The notes under the pieces are model-generated. The model did not search any database and was not told the origin of the DNA. It worked only from the letters and a program-made list of their open reading frames with translations. Positions 12,001 to 22,655 of a DNA stretch of 64,000 nucleotides are shown here, one piece after another. Within the stretch, counting starts at the first letter, position 1. Each line of letters opens with the position of its first letter. Both the position numbers and the translations under genes were made by a program. Source of the DNA: Callorhinus ursinus. Taxonomy: Eukaryota > Chordata > Mammalia > Carnivora > Otariidae. The stretch is from contig NW_020312904.1 in NCBI RefSeq assembly GCF_003265705.1, forward strand, positions 5,490,940 to 5,554,939, given 5' to 3'.

Positions 12001-12359
12001 ACAGGGCCGGCAGCTCCGTGCCCCCTACCCTACCCAGCCTTGTCGGCCCCCACTCCCTGTCTCTTGTGCTGACTCCCCCACCCTCACCCACGGTCAACAC
12101 TCTGCCCCGGTGACTCATTTCTGTCCCTCATCCCTTCACCAAGCTGCCCTCACGCTAAGCCCTGGGCTCAAGCCAGCGGGTGAAGGCAAGGAGCCAGGCT
12201 CCTGCCCAGAATCGCCCTTCGGCCCATCTCACGTCCCCTTGGATGTCTTGAGCCCCAGGACCTGGGGCGATGATATCTCAGAATAAGCAGAAACCCACAC
12301 TCCAGGAGGAGCTGGGACGCAGCCTCCCCCAAGAGCCCCCCCAGGGCCCCGACGAACCA

Positions 12360-12490
12360 ACAAACCGCCGTGAGCCTCGTCTGTCAAATGGGGCAGGTGA
12401 CATGAGGCCCATGACACGGACTGTAGAGAGAAATGCCCAAGATTGGGACCGAGAGGTGACAGTTCATAGTCCATAGTAAGTGCTCCGCCG
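12360..12490 (+). repeat. MIR relic
   Basis: GTGAGCCTCGTCTGTCAAATGGGGC followed by a degraded tail with CATAGTAAGTGCTC. Confidence 0.7.
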
Positions 12491-12674
12491 AAACGCACTG
12501 TGCTTGCTATCATCCGTCCCCTGAGCCCTCCCGGGAAACTGCTTTGTAGAGTGTTACAGTCATGGGGCATAGTCATGGGCAGTGTGTACGGGGGTTACAG
12601 AGAAGGGTGGGCGTGGGGACAGAGGCTGGGCAAAGTGGGAGGAGCCCTGGGGAACCAAGCCTGACATGGTTCCA

Positions 12675-12800
12675 TCAGGCAAGAGCTGGGTGACCTTGCT
12701 CATGTCATTTAACCTTGCTAGACCTCTCTGCGAGGACTAAATGGGAAAAGGTGGAGAGAGGGGTCTAGGGGGTGCCTGCAAACAGCAGGAGCTAAATGGT
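12675..12800 (+). repeat. MIR relic
   Basis: AGCTGGGTGACCTTGCTCATG, CATTTAACCTTGCTAGACC and CTAAATGGGAAAAGG: MIR order. Confidence 0.65.
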
Positions 12801-13104
12801 GGCCAGTCTTAGTAAGACTTCGCTCCTTGAACTTGGAAAAGATGCTCACTCGTCCACCTGCTTGTGCATTCTCTCTCACACACACCCCTGCACACATAGT
12901 CCCTCCACTGCTGGGGAAGACCAAGGTCCCATCAACGAGGCGCTGCGAGGCCACATGCGTCTGGATCCACTGAGCGGGAGGGGCCGGGACACACCTGCCC
13001 TGTGAGTCCCTGGAGAACCTGAATTCAGAAGGGAAGAGGGTGAGGTGCTCAAATCCTGAAGGAGAAAAGCCTGGGCTCCCAGGGGCACCCCACTGCCAGG
13101 GGCC

Positions 13105-13240
13105 AGGGGGTTAGCACAGTGGATGACCAAGACTATGTCTTCCCCTCTCTGGGCCTCGGTCTTCTTTATGTGCAACGGGCAGAAGCCCCCTGACTGCCGC
13201 AGGGGTGGTTATCAGGTTAAATACATGGGAACAAAATCCT
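13105..13240 (+). repeat. MIR relic
   Basis: TCTCTGGGCCTCGGTCTTC and TTATGTGCAACGGGCAG, then GGTTATCAGGTTAAATACATG. Confidence 0.55.
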
Positions 13241-13569
13241 GGCTCTCCACGACAATACAGGGGCCCCTCACACCCACCCCCAGCGGCATGCTGGTGAACC
13301 TTTAACAGTGGGTTCCCTGGGGAAGAGCCCTGATTTGCAGCATTTGCTGATTTCCAGGGTGTAAACGCTCCCACTATGGTCCATTTCAAGCTACCAGCCT
13401 ACACGCTGAGCTGGGAACAGCTGTATGCAGTAGCTCTTGGGAACCGATGAGAGCCAGCTCCAATACCCCACAGCTCCCCACGGCCTCCCTTCTCCCCTCC
13501 CCCGACTGCCACCCTGCCCTCCTACCACATAGGCCATGTGTCTGGCCCCCACACAGCCAAGCGTGCTCC

Positions 13570-13965
13570 AGACTCAGGGCCTGTGTACTTACGATGTCCT
13601 CTGCCTGGAACACTCCTCCTCTGGTTGTGGCATGGCTCACCAGGTCTCAGCTCAAATGTCACCTCCTCTGAGAAGCCTGCCCTGACCACCTCGGTAATAC
13701 TGCCCCTCACCCACCCGCCTGCTGCTTTCTGTGATCTCAAGCTTTCTTATTTCCGTCATGGCACTAGACTCGTAAATGTGACACACATGTATCTGTCATG
13801 TATATTTATGTGTTTCTTGCTTGTGTTGCCTCTACCCCCGTGCCCGCTCCAGTGGAGCCCAGCCTTATCTGCTGGGTCACTGCTGGGTCCCTGTTGTTTA
13901 CAGCACAGTGCCTAGCACATATAGGTGCCCAGACTATATTAACAGAACGAATGACTGAATGTGTG
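13570..13965 (+). repeat. L2 3' end
   Basis: Long L2 tail in correct order: CTCTGCCTGGAACACTCCTC, CTCAGCTCAAATGTCACCTC, GCCCTGACCACCTC, then GCACAGTGCCTAGCACATAT and GAACGAATGACTGAATG. Confidence 0.85.
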
Positions 13966-13990
13966 TGCGCGCGCGTGCGTGTGTGCGTGG
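13961..13990. repeat. Short TG/CG alternating tract
   Basis: TGTGTGTGCGCGCGCGTGCG: alternating purine-pyrimidine at the end of the L2 copy. Confidence 0.8.
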
Positions 13991-14584
13991 ATCAATGAAT
14001 GAATGCACGAATGAGCAAACAACGAGTGCCAGAGCCTACCTGACCTGATCCTCGAGGCCTGCCCGGCCCCCTGCACCCTCCCCCTCCCCCAGCTCCCTGC
14101 AGCAGCTCTAATTGGCAGAGGCCCCCTTGACAGCGCCCCATTGTGGACCCTATAATTGCAGGCTCCTGCCTCGCTCCCCCACCCTGAGTCTCCCTCTTCA
14201 GCAGAAAGCAGACCCTGGCCCTATTGTGCTGCTCCCGCTGACACAGGGATGACCTCACCGGGGCCTCCTGAGCTGGGGCCCAGGAGGGGAGAAGGGGTGG
14301 GGGTTGGCCAGGCCCAGGTTGGGAAAGCTTGGAGGCTGAGGTCTAGAACAAAGGGCCAGAGGGAGTGAAGCCCTTCCCAAGAGGGAGAGTTTCCAAGGGA
14401 AAGACAAGGGTGCTTTTCATTAGAGGGAAGATTGGAGGGTGTGGGGTGAGGGGATTAATCCACAAGAAAGGATCCCAAGGGAAGATTGGACTGGGAGGCC
14501 ACGTGCCTGAGGGGGACTTTGGAGACACAGAAGACAGACAGATGGACATGGGCCTGAAACGTGCAGCGTTAGACCAGAGACTTC

Positions 14585-14725
14585 CTTACCCTGAGCCTGT
14601 CTTCTCGTGTGTAAAGTTGACAAATTAATAATCGTGCCTTCCCCGTGGAATTGTTCTGAGTCTATCTATTAGGTAACAGATATCGGTGCCATGCACACAG
14701 TAAGTGCTCAATAAACAGTCATTTC
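14585..14725 (+). repeat. MIR relic
   Basis: CCTGAGCCTGTCTTCTCGTG, TAAAGTTGACAAATTAATAAT and CACACAGTAAGTGCTCAATA: MIR downstream half. Confidence 0.7.
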
Positions 14726-15239
14726 TCCCCACCCTCTTGCCTAGACTTGACTCCTTACCCTCCAGTCTCCCAGACTCAGCTGCCCACCCCAGGGCTGACC
14801 CCCGGAGCCCAGAGCATGGCAGGGCCCCCTCCCCCTGTGTCCCCTGGGCCCCGGGCACCAGGATGCCTCCTGCTCTGGGCTCAGGACCAGGGGGACTGAG
14901 GAGGACCTTCGTCCTCCAGGGTGAGCCCAGGGCAGGTCCACCTAGTCTCTGCTCCCGAACCTCTGCCTTGGGCGCCTGGTTATTGCTCCAGCCCTGAGCA
15001 CCACACCCCTGTCCCCCTACCGGAGGGTCGCTGAGGAGGGGTGCACCTGTCCTTGTCATCAGGTCCCTCTCTCGCGGGAGGGGAATAGTGCCTGGTCACC
15101 ACCACTATTGGATGCAGGAAACAGCCTGCACACAACTCCATGAGCCCCTCGTGCCAGGGATCCACATGGGGCTTGGTGGGGACACAGTGTGAGCCATGAC
15201 GGACAACAGGATGCCTGGCCCAGCCTTCTGACCTCTTGT

Positions 15240-15620
15240 TTCTGAATCAAAACCTTTTCAGAATTTCACCGACGTTGCATAATTTTCAAGGGTAAGATTT
15301 TCCGGATTGAATCTCCTTACGTCAATTTAGTCTCTTGGCGGATCTTAATCAAGTGTGGCTAAACTGTCTCTAGTTTATTATTTTTATTTTCATTTCCCCT
15401 TTCCTGAGCTTATTTTCACAGGGATCGATATTTTGCCCTACGGCATTTTCACTGAGGGTTTCGTCTTTCAGATGTTTTTTCCGCCACGTCAACATCTCGC
15501 TCATTGTGGCTTCTGCCACATTGACAGTTCCTGTGGTGGCAGTTCTTCTGTGCCAAGGCCAATGTTTCAAGTACAGATATTGCAAACTCTAAATTTGGTT
15601 GAGAAGGTCTGATTCTTCTT
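15240..15620. promoter_or_regulatory. Candidate conserved non-coding element
   Basis: About 380 bp of AT-richer, repeat-free DNA in GC-rich surroundings, carrying many transcription-factor-like words: GACGTTGCATAAT (15273), TACGTCAATTTAG (15318), TTAATCAAGTGTGGC (15345, NKX-like TCAAGTG) and CCACGTCAAC. It has an 85-codon open frame (15355-15612) with no resemblance that I recognise. I favour a regulatory element. Conservation cannot be seen from one genome. Confidence 0.35.
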
Positions 15621-15900
15621 TCAACCCCTAAATGAATAAGGTGTGGGAGTTTGATTTCGGGTGGGTGATTCCCCCAGTGAGATTTCTCCTGCCTCTGGAA
15701 AAGACTTGAGGGTTGTGTTGACTCCTGGCCTCAAAGAGCCTTAGAGATCAGGGCACATGGTAGAACGGACACACCCCAGGAGTCCGAGTGCCCTGTGCCT
15801 GAAGGTGGCCCAGGACTAGAAAAACATCCAAGGGAAGTGACAACGACCCAGTGCGGCAGTACTGCTAAGAGCCCAGACCCTTTAAGAATGTGGTTTTGGG

Positions 15901-16100
15901 GGGGCGCCTGGTGGCTCATTCAGTCAAGCATCTGACTTCGGTTCAGGTCATGGTCTCAGGGTCCTGGGATCAAGCCCCATGGCTGGCTCCCTGCTCTGCG
16001 GGGAGTCTGCTTGTCCCTCTCCCTCTTCCCCTGCCCCTCCCCCTGCTCGCGCTCTCTGTTTCTCAAATAAATAAATAAAATCTTAAAAAAAAAAAAAAAA
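15901..16100 (+). mobile_element. SINEC copy
   Basis: Head GGCGCCTGGTGGCTCATTCAG, CT-rich middle, AATAAATAAATAAAATC tail and A17. TSD AAGAATGTGGTTTTGGG (15884) and AAGAATGTGGGTTTGGG (16100), one mismatch. Confidence 0.95.
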
Positions 16101-16689
16101 AGAATGTGGGTTTGGGTCATCCCATCGGCAAGGAACCACAGCCAGCTGAGGTGCCAGCCCTCAGTACCCAAATGTGTGCCGCAGGGCGCTGAGTATTGCT
16201 GTGGTGGAGAACCAAGAAGGCTCCCGCCAATTCCCTTGAGTGTGGGCTGGCCCTCTGACTTGATTCTAACCATGGGCTATGAAGGTGATGGATGTCACTT
16301 CTGTGATGAGGTCACACAAGATTATGACTTCTGTCTTGCTAGCAGCCTCTCTCCCTTGCTGGCTTTGAGAAGTGTGCTGCCATGTTTTGAGCCGCCATCT
16401 TGGAGAGGCCCACGTGGCAAGGAGCCAGAGGGCAGCCACCAGCCAACAGTCAGCAAGGAACTGAATCCCACCAACACCCACGTGTGCTTGGAAGTAAATC
16501 CTTCCCTGGTCGGGCCTCCAGGTGAGACTGCAGACGTTGGGTCAACACCTTGATTTTAATCTGTGGGAGCCCCTGAAGCTAGGAGGCCCAGCTACACCCT
16601 ACCCAGCCTCCTGACCCACAGAAACCACAAGATCATAAATGCATGCTGTTTTCAGCCACTGATATCATGGTAATTAATTATTGCAGTAA

Positions 16690-16960
16690 CACACAACAAA
16701 GACACAAGGCAAACATCAAAATGATAAAGTAGTAATAGTAGGAAGATACAGTGATGTCATCGAGCACCTACCGTATGCCGCACCATTTTAAGTGCTTCAC
16801 ATGCATTGTCTTCACTTATTCCTGACACTCGCCATAACCATCTGTGGTTACCACACATAGATTGGAGAAAAAAAAAAAAAAAAAAAAACAAGCCCAGAAA
16901 GACACACCAGAGCAAGGCCCAAATCCCGGAGCCTGGCTGTGTGCTAAGAATTGGCTGGAG
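16690..16960 (-). repeat. MIR with internal A-tract
   Basis: GAGCACCTACCGTATGCCGC, CACATGCATTGTCTTCAC and CTGTGGTTACCACACATAG in minus-strand MIR order, broken by A24 at 16866-16889, then GCCCAGAAAGACACACC. The A-run sits where the MIR core phrase should be, so it is expansion or a captured tail. Confidence 0.6.
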
Positions 16961-17104
16961 AAAGAGGAGGTAGCCCAGGCGTGACCAGCCAGTTCCCATT
17001 TTCCTCCCAGATCCGTCCCCTCTCCTCCCTGAGCACAGACACCCTTTGTCTCGTCACAAAAGTGATCGTACGGACACAAATGCACCTGCACCATCATTCT
17101 GCAG

Positions 17105-17390
17105 ACGTATTTCCCAGAAATATAATATCAATTTTACCTGCACTTTTAATAAGCATTTAATTCCTTCAATTGTCTGGTGGTCCATTTGCAGGGGAAACAG
17201 AACTACCTGATCATTTCTCACTTCACCTGCCGTCCGGGAAATAGATTCAATTAGAAAAATCTATTGCTAATTTGAAAGCTCTGATTCTATAATTTCCTAC
17301 AGGGAAGACATGTAAATTGCGTGTTATTTAACACCCTTTCATGGCAGGTGAGTTCCGCGGGGGGCAATTATCATCCGCTCTCCACTCTTC
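17105..17390. promoter_or_regulatory. Candidate conserved non-coding element, homeodomain-rich
   Basis: AT-rich, non-repetitive and dense with TAAT/ATTA words: TTTTAATAAGCATTTAATTCC, TTCAATTAGAAAAATC, TTGCTAATTTGAAAG, GGGGCAATTATCATCC, plus CACCTG E-boxes. This composition is typical of developmental enhancers, and it sits in otherwise GC-rich DNA. Function is inferred only. Confidence 0.4.
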
Positions 17391-17629
17391 TTACAGATTC
17401 CTGACAAGGCGGAGGAGAGGGGGGAGGAAGGAGAAGAGGAAAATATTTTGAAGGCTGGTCGCTAAGTGGCTTTAGGAACCCCGGAATTGGAAGGACCTGG
17501 GTGTGGGCGGCTGGCTTGGTGCCCACGTGCCTGCCCATCCCTGGGCCGCTGACTGTCCCAGAGGTCAGAGCGCCCAAGTCCCCTGCCCTTTCCCTCACCA
17601 CTGTAGCTGGAAAATCGTGGGGGAGGGGG

Positions 17630-17815
17630 AGGCAGTCAGAACACCCACCTCTGCACTCCAGCTTCTCCGCCACCAGCTGCGTGGCCTGCAGCTGTCCCTT
17701 TGCCCTTCTGGCCCTGGTCCCCATTTGTAAAATGGGAAAATGGTAGTCCTCCCCGGCCGAGCTTTTGGGAGCCCCAAACCCAGTGTGGAGCACTAAAAGG
17801 GGGGGGCGCTGTGCA
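17630..17815 (+). repeat. MIR relic
   Basis: CCACCAGCTGCGTGGCCTG, CCCCATTTGTAAAATGGGAAAATGG and CCCAGTGTGGAGCACT: MIR order. Confidence 0.7.
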
Positions 17816-18767
17816 AACCACAAAGCACTGTCCCCAGGCTTTGGGAGTCAGGCCCTGAACCTGCTTCTGACCCCAAGAAGGTCTTTCTCTAGTCGAACCC
17901 AAATCTTTCTAAGGGGTTTTTCGAAATAAGACTATTTCTTCCCACACAGTTGTGGCTCTGTGCGCACGCCCCCACACGCATACGTACCTACACACACACA
18001 CACACAGGTCTGGGTAGATAGGTCCCTCTGGAAAAATGTCCAAGAAGCCAGGGCCCCAGGGGCCCTCTAGGCAGGGAGCTGGGAGGGAGGGGGCAGAGGG
18101 ACCGAGGTTTACTTTATGCCCCTTTGTACTGCTTGGATTTCTTCCGCCTCCTCCTTTCTCTCTCCCTCTTCCCTCCTTCCCTCCTTCCGTGCGCACTCAT
18201 TACCTGTTCAAAAACATGACTTCATGTATTTATACATCTGTTCATTGTTAACAGATGAAACGTGAGACCCAGGGATCCTCCCTCCTGTCCACCAGAGCCC
18301 TGCTTTCTGACTTCCCCAGTCCCGTTCCTTCATTCAGGTCCCAACGTGAGCGCCTTCCCCAGACAAACACCAGGCCGGGCTCCGAGTAAGAGTCAACCCC
18401 GCTTGCAGCTGCCCCTGAGCTAGGCCTTGAAGGAGGAGTAAAAGTCCGCTGCGCTGTCAGGAAGCTGTGAGCAGACATACCCTGGAACACCAATACCCCG
18501 GGGTTGGGATGCCCCAACAGGGTGCCCACTGGCCTGCAGGCAGGGACGGGCGCCACCTGCCGGGCGCAGCGGAGACGCGCATCGGCTTCGGTCCTTGCTG
18601 ACTCAGGCCCTGCTCAGGACTCTGCAGCCCTAGGCAGGTGTGTCCCGAGCCCCCGCGGGGGTGGGGAGAGGGCGTGCAGCGTGCTCCTCTCCAGAAGCTT
18701 CTCTCAACAGCTATTTCACATGCCTTTCACAAATGTGACGTCTTTACATGTCAGAGGTGTGTCACTC

Positions 18768-18865
18768 TATAGGTGTGTCAATCACCAAATGCGTGCCAAG
18801 GGCCAGCCCCCGTGCTAGGCACTGGTGACACGGTGACCAACAAGAGAGCCATGGTCCCGGTGGGC
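18768..18865 (-). repeat. Old L2/MIR-end relic
   Basis: AATGCGTGCCAAGGGCCAGCC, CCCGTGCTAGGCACTGGTGAC: the widespread pre-tail phrase on the minus strand. Confidence 0.5.
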
Positions 18866-18913
18866 CCTGCAGGCAGGAATCTGTGCTCTTTTCCCATCCA
18901 AAGGGACGAGCAG

Positions 18914-19071
18914 GGGCGCCCTCTGCTCAGGTCACGATCTCAGGGTCCTGGGATAGAGTCCCATGTCGGGCTCCCTGCTCCGTGGGGAGCCTGCTTCTCC
19001 CTCTGCCTCTGCGGCTCCCCCTGCTTGTGCTCAATCTTTCTCTCTATCAAATAAATAATTTTTTAAAACAG
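18914..19071 (+). mobile_element. SINEC copy with internal deletion of the head
   Basis: GGGCGCC joins directly to CTCTGCTCAGGTCACG, so the A-box segment (GGTGGCTCAGTCGG...) is missing although the 5' end is intact. The TSD AAAGGGACGAGCAG (18900) and AAAGGGATGAGCAG (19072) shows a complete original insertion with a later internal loss. Confidence 0.92.
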
Positions 19072-19659
19072 AAAGGGATGAGCAGACAGAACATGAAGTC
19101 CCCAAACATGGTCGGCCAGAGACTCCCTTCTGCTTCCCCCCCCAATCCCATTTTCACTGAATGAGCCCACCATCCTTCATGAGGGAAGAGGATCTTGCAC
19201 TCAGATGTGGCAGTCCCTGGGCCAGCGGGGACTTGCCATCTCCTCCCCAGCCTGTTTCCCCTCCTGTCTCGTGAGAGGTCAGGCTGGACGTCCTCAAGAC
19301 CTCAGGTGACCTGAGTGTTAGAATCCTCTTCCCTCGCCTCGCTTCATCAGCCCGGGCAGAGATGCACAGACCCCCTTAGCAGTGCTGGGCATCCTCAGTT
19401 TCCCCAAGGTGGCCCATCTTTGGGAGGCCAAGGCCAAAGTGATTTGGACTGTGAAGGCAAACCGGGATGCAACAGCCGGGACAGCTCGGCCTCCCTTTGG
19501 GACACCAGCAGGGCTCTGAAGACCAGGCCCCCAGGCCAAGCTCCTTCCCTCTCTGAGTTTTGGCCCCCACGGTTATCTGCGGGCCCTCCTGGAGCGGGTA
19601 TGTGAAGCCTCCTAGTGGGTAAATTATGCACTTCTCTATAAACGTGGCGGAAGAAGGGG

Positions 19660-19840
19660 CAGGTTGGAACCCAGCTGCCCATCCTGGCTGGTCTTATCGC
19701 CAGCAGCCCCTGGGCAGGTCACCTAACTTGTCCCGTCTCCTCTCTGGCGAAATGAGGGTGATGGGCGCGTGTGCCTCCCAGGTGGTGGGAAGGTCAGACC
19801 TCCACACAGAGGGCAGGGCACGCGGGCAAGGTTAGCACTC
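19660..19840 (+). repeat. MIR relic
   Basis: GGGCAGGTCACCTAACTTGTC, GTCTCCTCTCTGGCGAAATG, GGGTGATGGGCGCG: MIR order. Confidence 0.65.
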
Positions 19841-19944
19841 AGGGAGAGTCAAGGCTGACCGGGAGAACTGCCCAGGCCAGCCTGTGGCGGCCTCCCCGAA
19901 CGCAGAGTGAGGCTGGACGGACAAGCGTCGACTGCACACACACC

Positions 19945-20130
19945 AATCACCCTGCTCCGTACCTGGCACTTTGACATCCGGGGAACCCTCGCAAAACCCC
20001 CGCTTCTATCCCCATTTCTCAGGTGGGGACCAGCCCCGGAGAGCAGGAGTGACATTCCTAGCGTCACACTGTGCTGGGCTGCAGCTGGATTCAAGCGGGG
20101 CAGCTCCGGAATCAGAGCCTGGTCTAGGGA
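19945..20130 (-). repeat. MIR relic
   Basis: TATCCCCATTTCTCAGGTGGG, CTAGCGTCACACTGTGCTGG and GGATTCAAGC: minus-strand MIR with recognisable B-box region. Confidence 0.7.
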
Positions 20131-20364
20131 AATGTCAGCGTCCACTGGTCAGGGGAGCAGCCTGGACCCTGGGTCCTTGCGGAAAGTCCCACACCCCTTT
20201 AGCCCCGTCACAGCCGGCACCTCTGCACCGTGGCCACAGGGGGGCAGCAGCATCCCGGCCATCACGGGGCCTTGCGGAGCTCAGCCTGGGACAGGGAGGC
20301 CAGCTGGAGGAAGGGAATCTCGGGTGGTGGCAGGGCCAGGCACAGAGGGAGAAGTCAACAGTTT

Positions 20365-20495
20365 TGTTCAATCTACGCAGAGTTTTTCAAAAATTATAAT
20401 TGGCTGCCAGCATTTAAAAACCAGATTTCATACCCAAATTCAGATTTCTAGGCTTTTTTGGAAAACAAAAAAAATCTGGCAACCCTGGGTGCCAA
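20365..20495. repeat. Old DNA-transposon-like relic, family not assigned
   Basis: AT-rich island with GTTTTTCAAAAATTATAA and AAAATCTGGCAACCCTGGG. The wording recalls MER-type DNA transposon relics, but I cannot name one. Confidence 0.35.
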
Positions 20496-20654
20496 GCCTA
20501 TCCCTCTGAAGTGACAAGCTGGGCTGGACAGCTCCGTCCCCTTCGGCACCACTGTCCCCCCACCCCACCCCCCCCACACACACACACACTCATTCCTGTG
20601 GCCCTTGGGCTTCAGAAAGCATTAGCGCTTGAGACCCTCCCCAGCAGTGATGTC

Positions 20655-20800
20655 CTGTAAGGCAGCATTTCTCAACCTCACTAGTGCCCTTTTGGGTCAG
20701 ATCATTCTTTATTGCTTGAGGGCTGTCCCACACATTGAAGGATGGTCAGCGGCACCCCCAAGTACATAAACACAGACTCTGGGACGGCAGAACAGGGGAC
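20655..20800 (-). mobile_element. hAT-Charlie (MER)-type DNA transposon relic
   Basis: CAGCATTTCTCAACCTCACTAG, TTTTGGGTCAGATCATTC, TTTATTGCTTGAGGGCTGTCC, CACATTGAAGGATGGTCAGC: the classic reversed order of the non-autonomous Charlie-type element. Confidence 0.65.
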
Positions 20801-21039
20801 ACCAGGGAGCAGGGACCGTCTGACCCTCTGGCCCCGGATCCCCCCAAGGGAAGTCGTGGTGGGGGGTGCTCACGTTAGTCTGAAGCTTTCGAAAGGTCTC
20901 CTGGGCCTGGGGCATGCGACCCCAGTGAGGCAGCCCAGGCTCTGGACATCACATCTTCTGCCCGGCGTTTAGACAACACAGACCTTCCCCACCATGGGGT
21001 CTGGCTGGGATGGCAGGACAATCAGCGAGCAATCCTTGA

Positions 21040-21190
21040 CCCACCGACTGTTCAAACTTTTCATTTTGTGGGAGGAAGTGGAGGCCTGGTGGGTGTCACT
21101 GCCTCCACGATGATGAGCAGATTGGAGAAGGCTGCCGTGACTTGTCCGAGGTCACATGTCGGTGTGAAGTAGAAGCAGAGCCAAGACTGG
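21040..21190 (-). repeat. MIR-like relic
   Basis: GTGACTTGTCCGAGGTCACATG preceded by ATTTTGTGGGAGGAAGTGGAGGCC: weak minus-strand MIR. Confidence 0.5.
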
Positions 21191-22200
21191 GAGACCATAT
21201 TGGTTCCTGACCCTCATTTCCAAAGTCCCACAGTCGTTCAGAGGGAGCTGGGTTGCTTGCTGAGCCGGACCCACCACCAACCGTCTCCAGGATGTCCCAC
21301 AGCCAATCACAGACGCAACCCAACCAAAGCCCCTTTCCTGCCTGCCCCCACCCCGGGCGAGTGGCCCCACTGTGCAGAGTCCGCAAGCCTGGAACTCAAC
21401 TTTTCTGTGTCCGCCTAACCCCATACCCAGACTGTCACCATACCCCATCAACTGTCCCCAGGCCCACCTTTTAGGATGACAAAAATTGGCTAGAGCCTTG
21501 TCTCACCGACTCCCGGCTGCGTCTCTGAGGTTGGGTCCCCATATCATCTTCGATCGAGCATTGGGTTGCACTCATGTGCTCCTGACAGTGCAGGAAAGAG
21601 CGGCTGGGCAGAGAAGGCTGCCTATGTAAAGAAAAAAAAATCAGAGACACCTTCCTTCATGGGAGAGAAGGCAATTTCTAAGGGTTGGTGTGCAACCAAC
21701 ATATGTTTCTATGATATTTCTTACACTCAGCTCACATTGTCCTTCTTTGGCACCTGCCTGGTCATCTTTGGAGCTTTGGCGACAGGGAGAAGACTCGGAG
21801 CAGGCATGGACCTCTAGGACCTGCTTACATTTTGGAGTCCATCCCACCAAAACTTGGGGCTGGCTGTTCCTGCACTTGAAGTTGGCACCTTACAGGTGGA
21901 GAGTATTTGTTGTTTGGTCTAAACTCTTAGGAAGAACAAAAGTGTCTGGACCGTGGATTCAATGACCCTCCCGGTTCCCCAGTGCCCAGGTTGTACAGGA
22001 ACTGTGTGAGCTCCCGCCTTCTCTGCTGGGGAATCTTTCAGAATCCCAGAGCTGTATCAACTTTAATGCCACCTCTCTTTGTTATTCATGGAGAGTGGGA
22101 GGCTGCATCTAGACTAAATCCTTTGATTCCATGCTCCTCCCGAAATGGGGCATCACTCATACTTAAAGTTCACATCTTATTTTGCCCCTTCTCCACTCCC
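21191..22200. other. Intergenic, no element recognised
   Basis: Unique-looking sequence. Open frames here lack any recognisable family. Confidence 0.4.
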
Positions 22201-22465
22201 TAGATCTAGCCCCAGTAGGGACTCCCCTCTGCATGCTTCCCTTTTATTTTTTCCTGAAAGGAATGAGGATGATTGGTTTATATTTGTGATTTTTCAATGT
22301 TTAAAATCGTGACTCTATTGCACATACAAAAGAGTATACATATCTTTCAAAACATAAGAATAAAATGCTCATCCATGTACTCACTGCCCAGATCAAGAAA
22401 TAGCGCATTGCTCTCCCCCAAAGTTATTGCTACCCTGAATTTTGTTGTCTCCTTGCTTTTCTTTC

Positions 22466-22655
22466 TTTTTTTCCCCTAAAGATTTTATTTATTTAAGAAA
22501 GAGAGTAGCGGGAGGGAGGAGCGGGAGAGGGACAAGCGGACTCTGCGCGCTCAGCGTGGAGTCCGACATGGGGTTCAAGCCCAGGACCCTGAGATCATAC
22601 CTGAGCTGAAATCAGGAGTAGGACGCTTAACGGACTGAGCCCCCCAGGCGCCCCG
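22466..22655 (-). mobile_element. SINEC inserted in the L1
   Basis: Head at right (GAGCCCCCCAGGCGCCCC). TSD CCTTGCTTTTCTTTC (22451) and CCTTGCTTTTCTTTT (22656). Confidence 0.95.
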
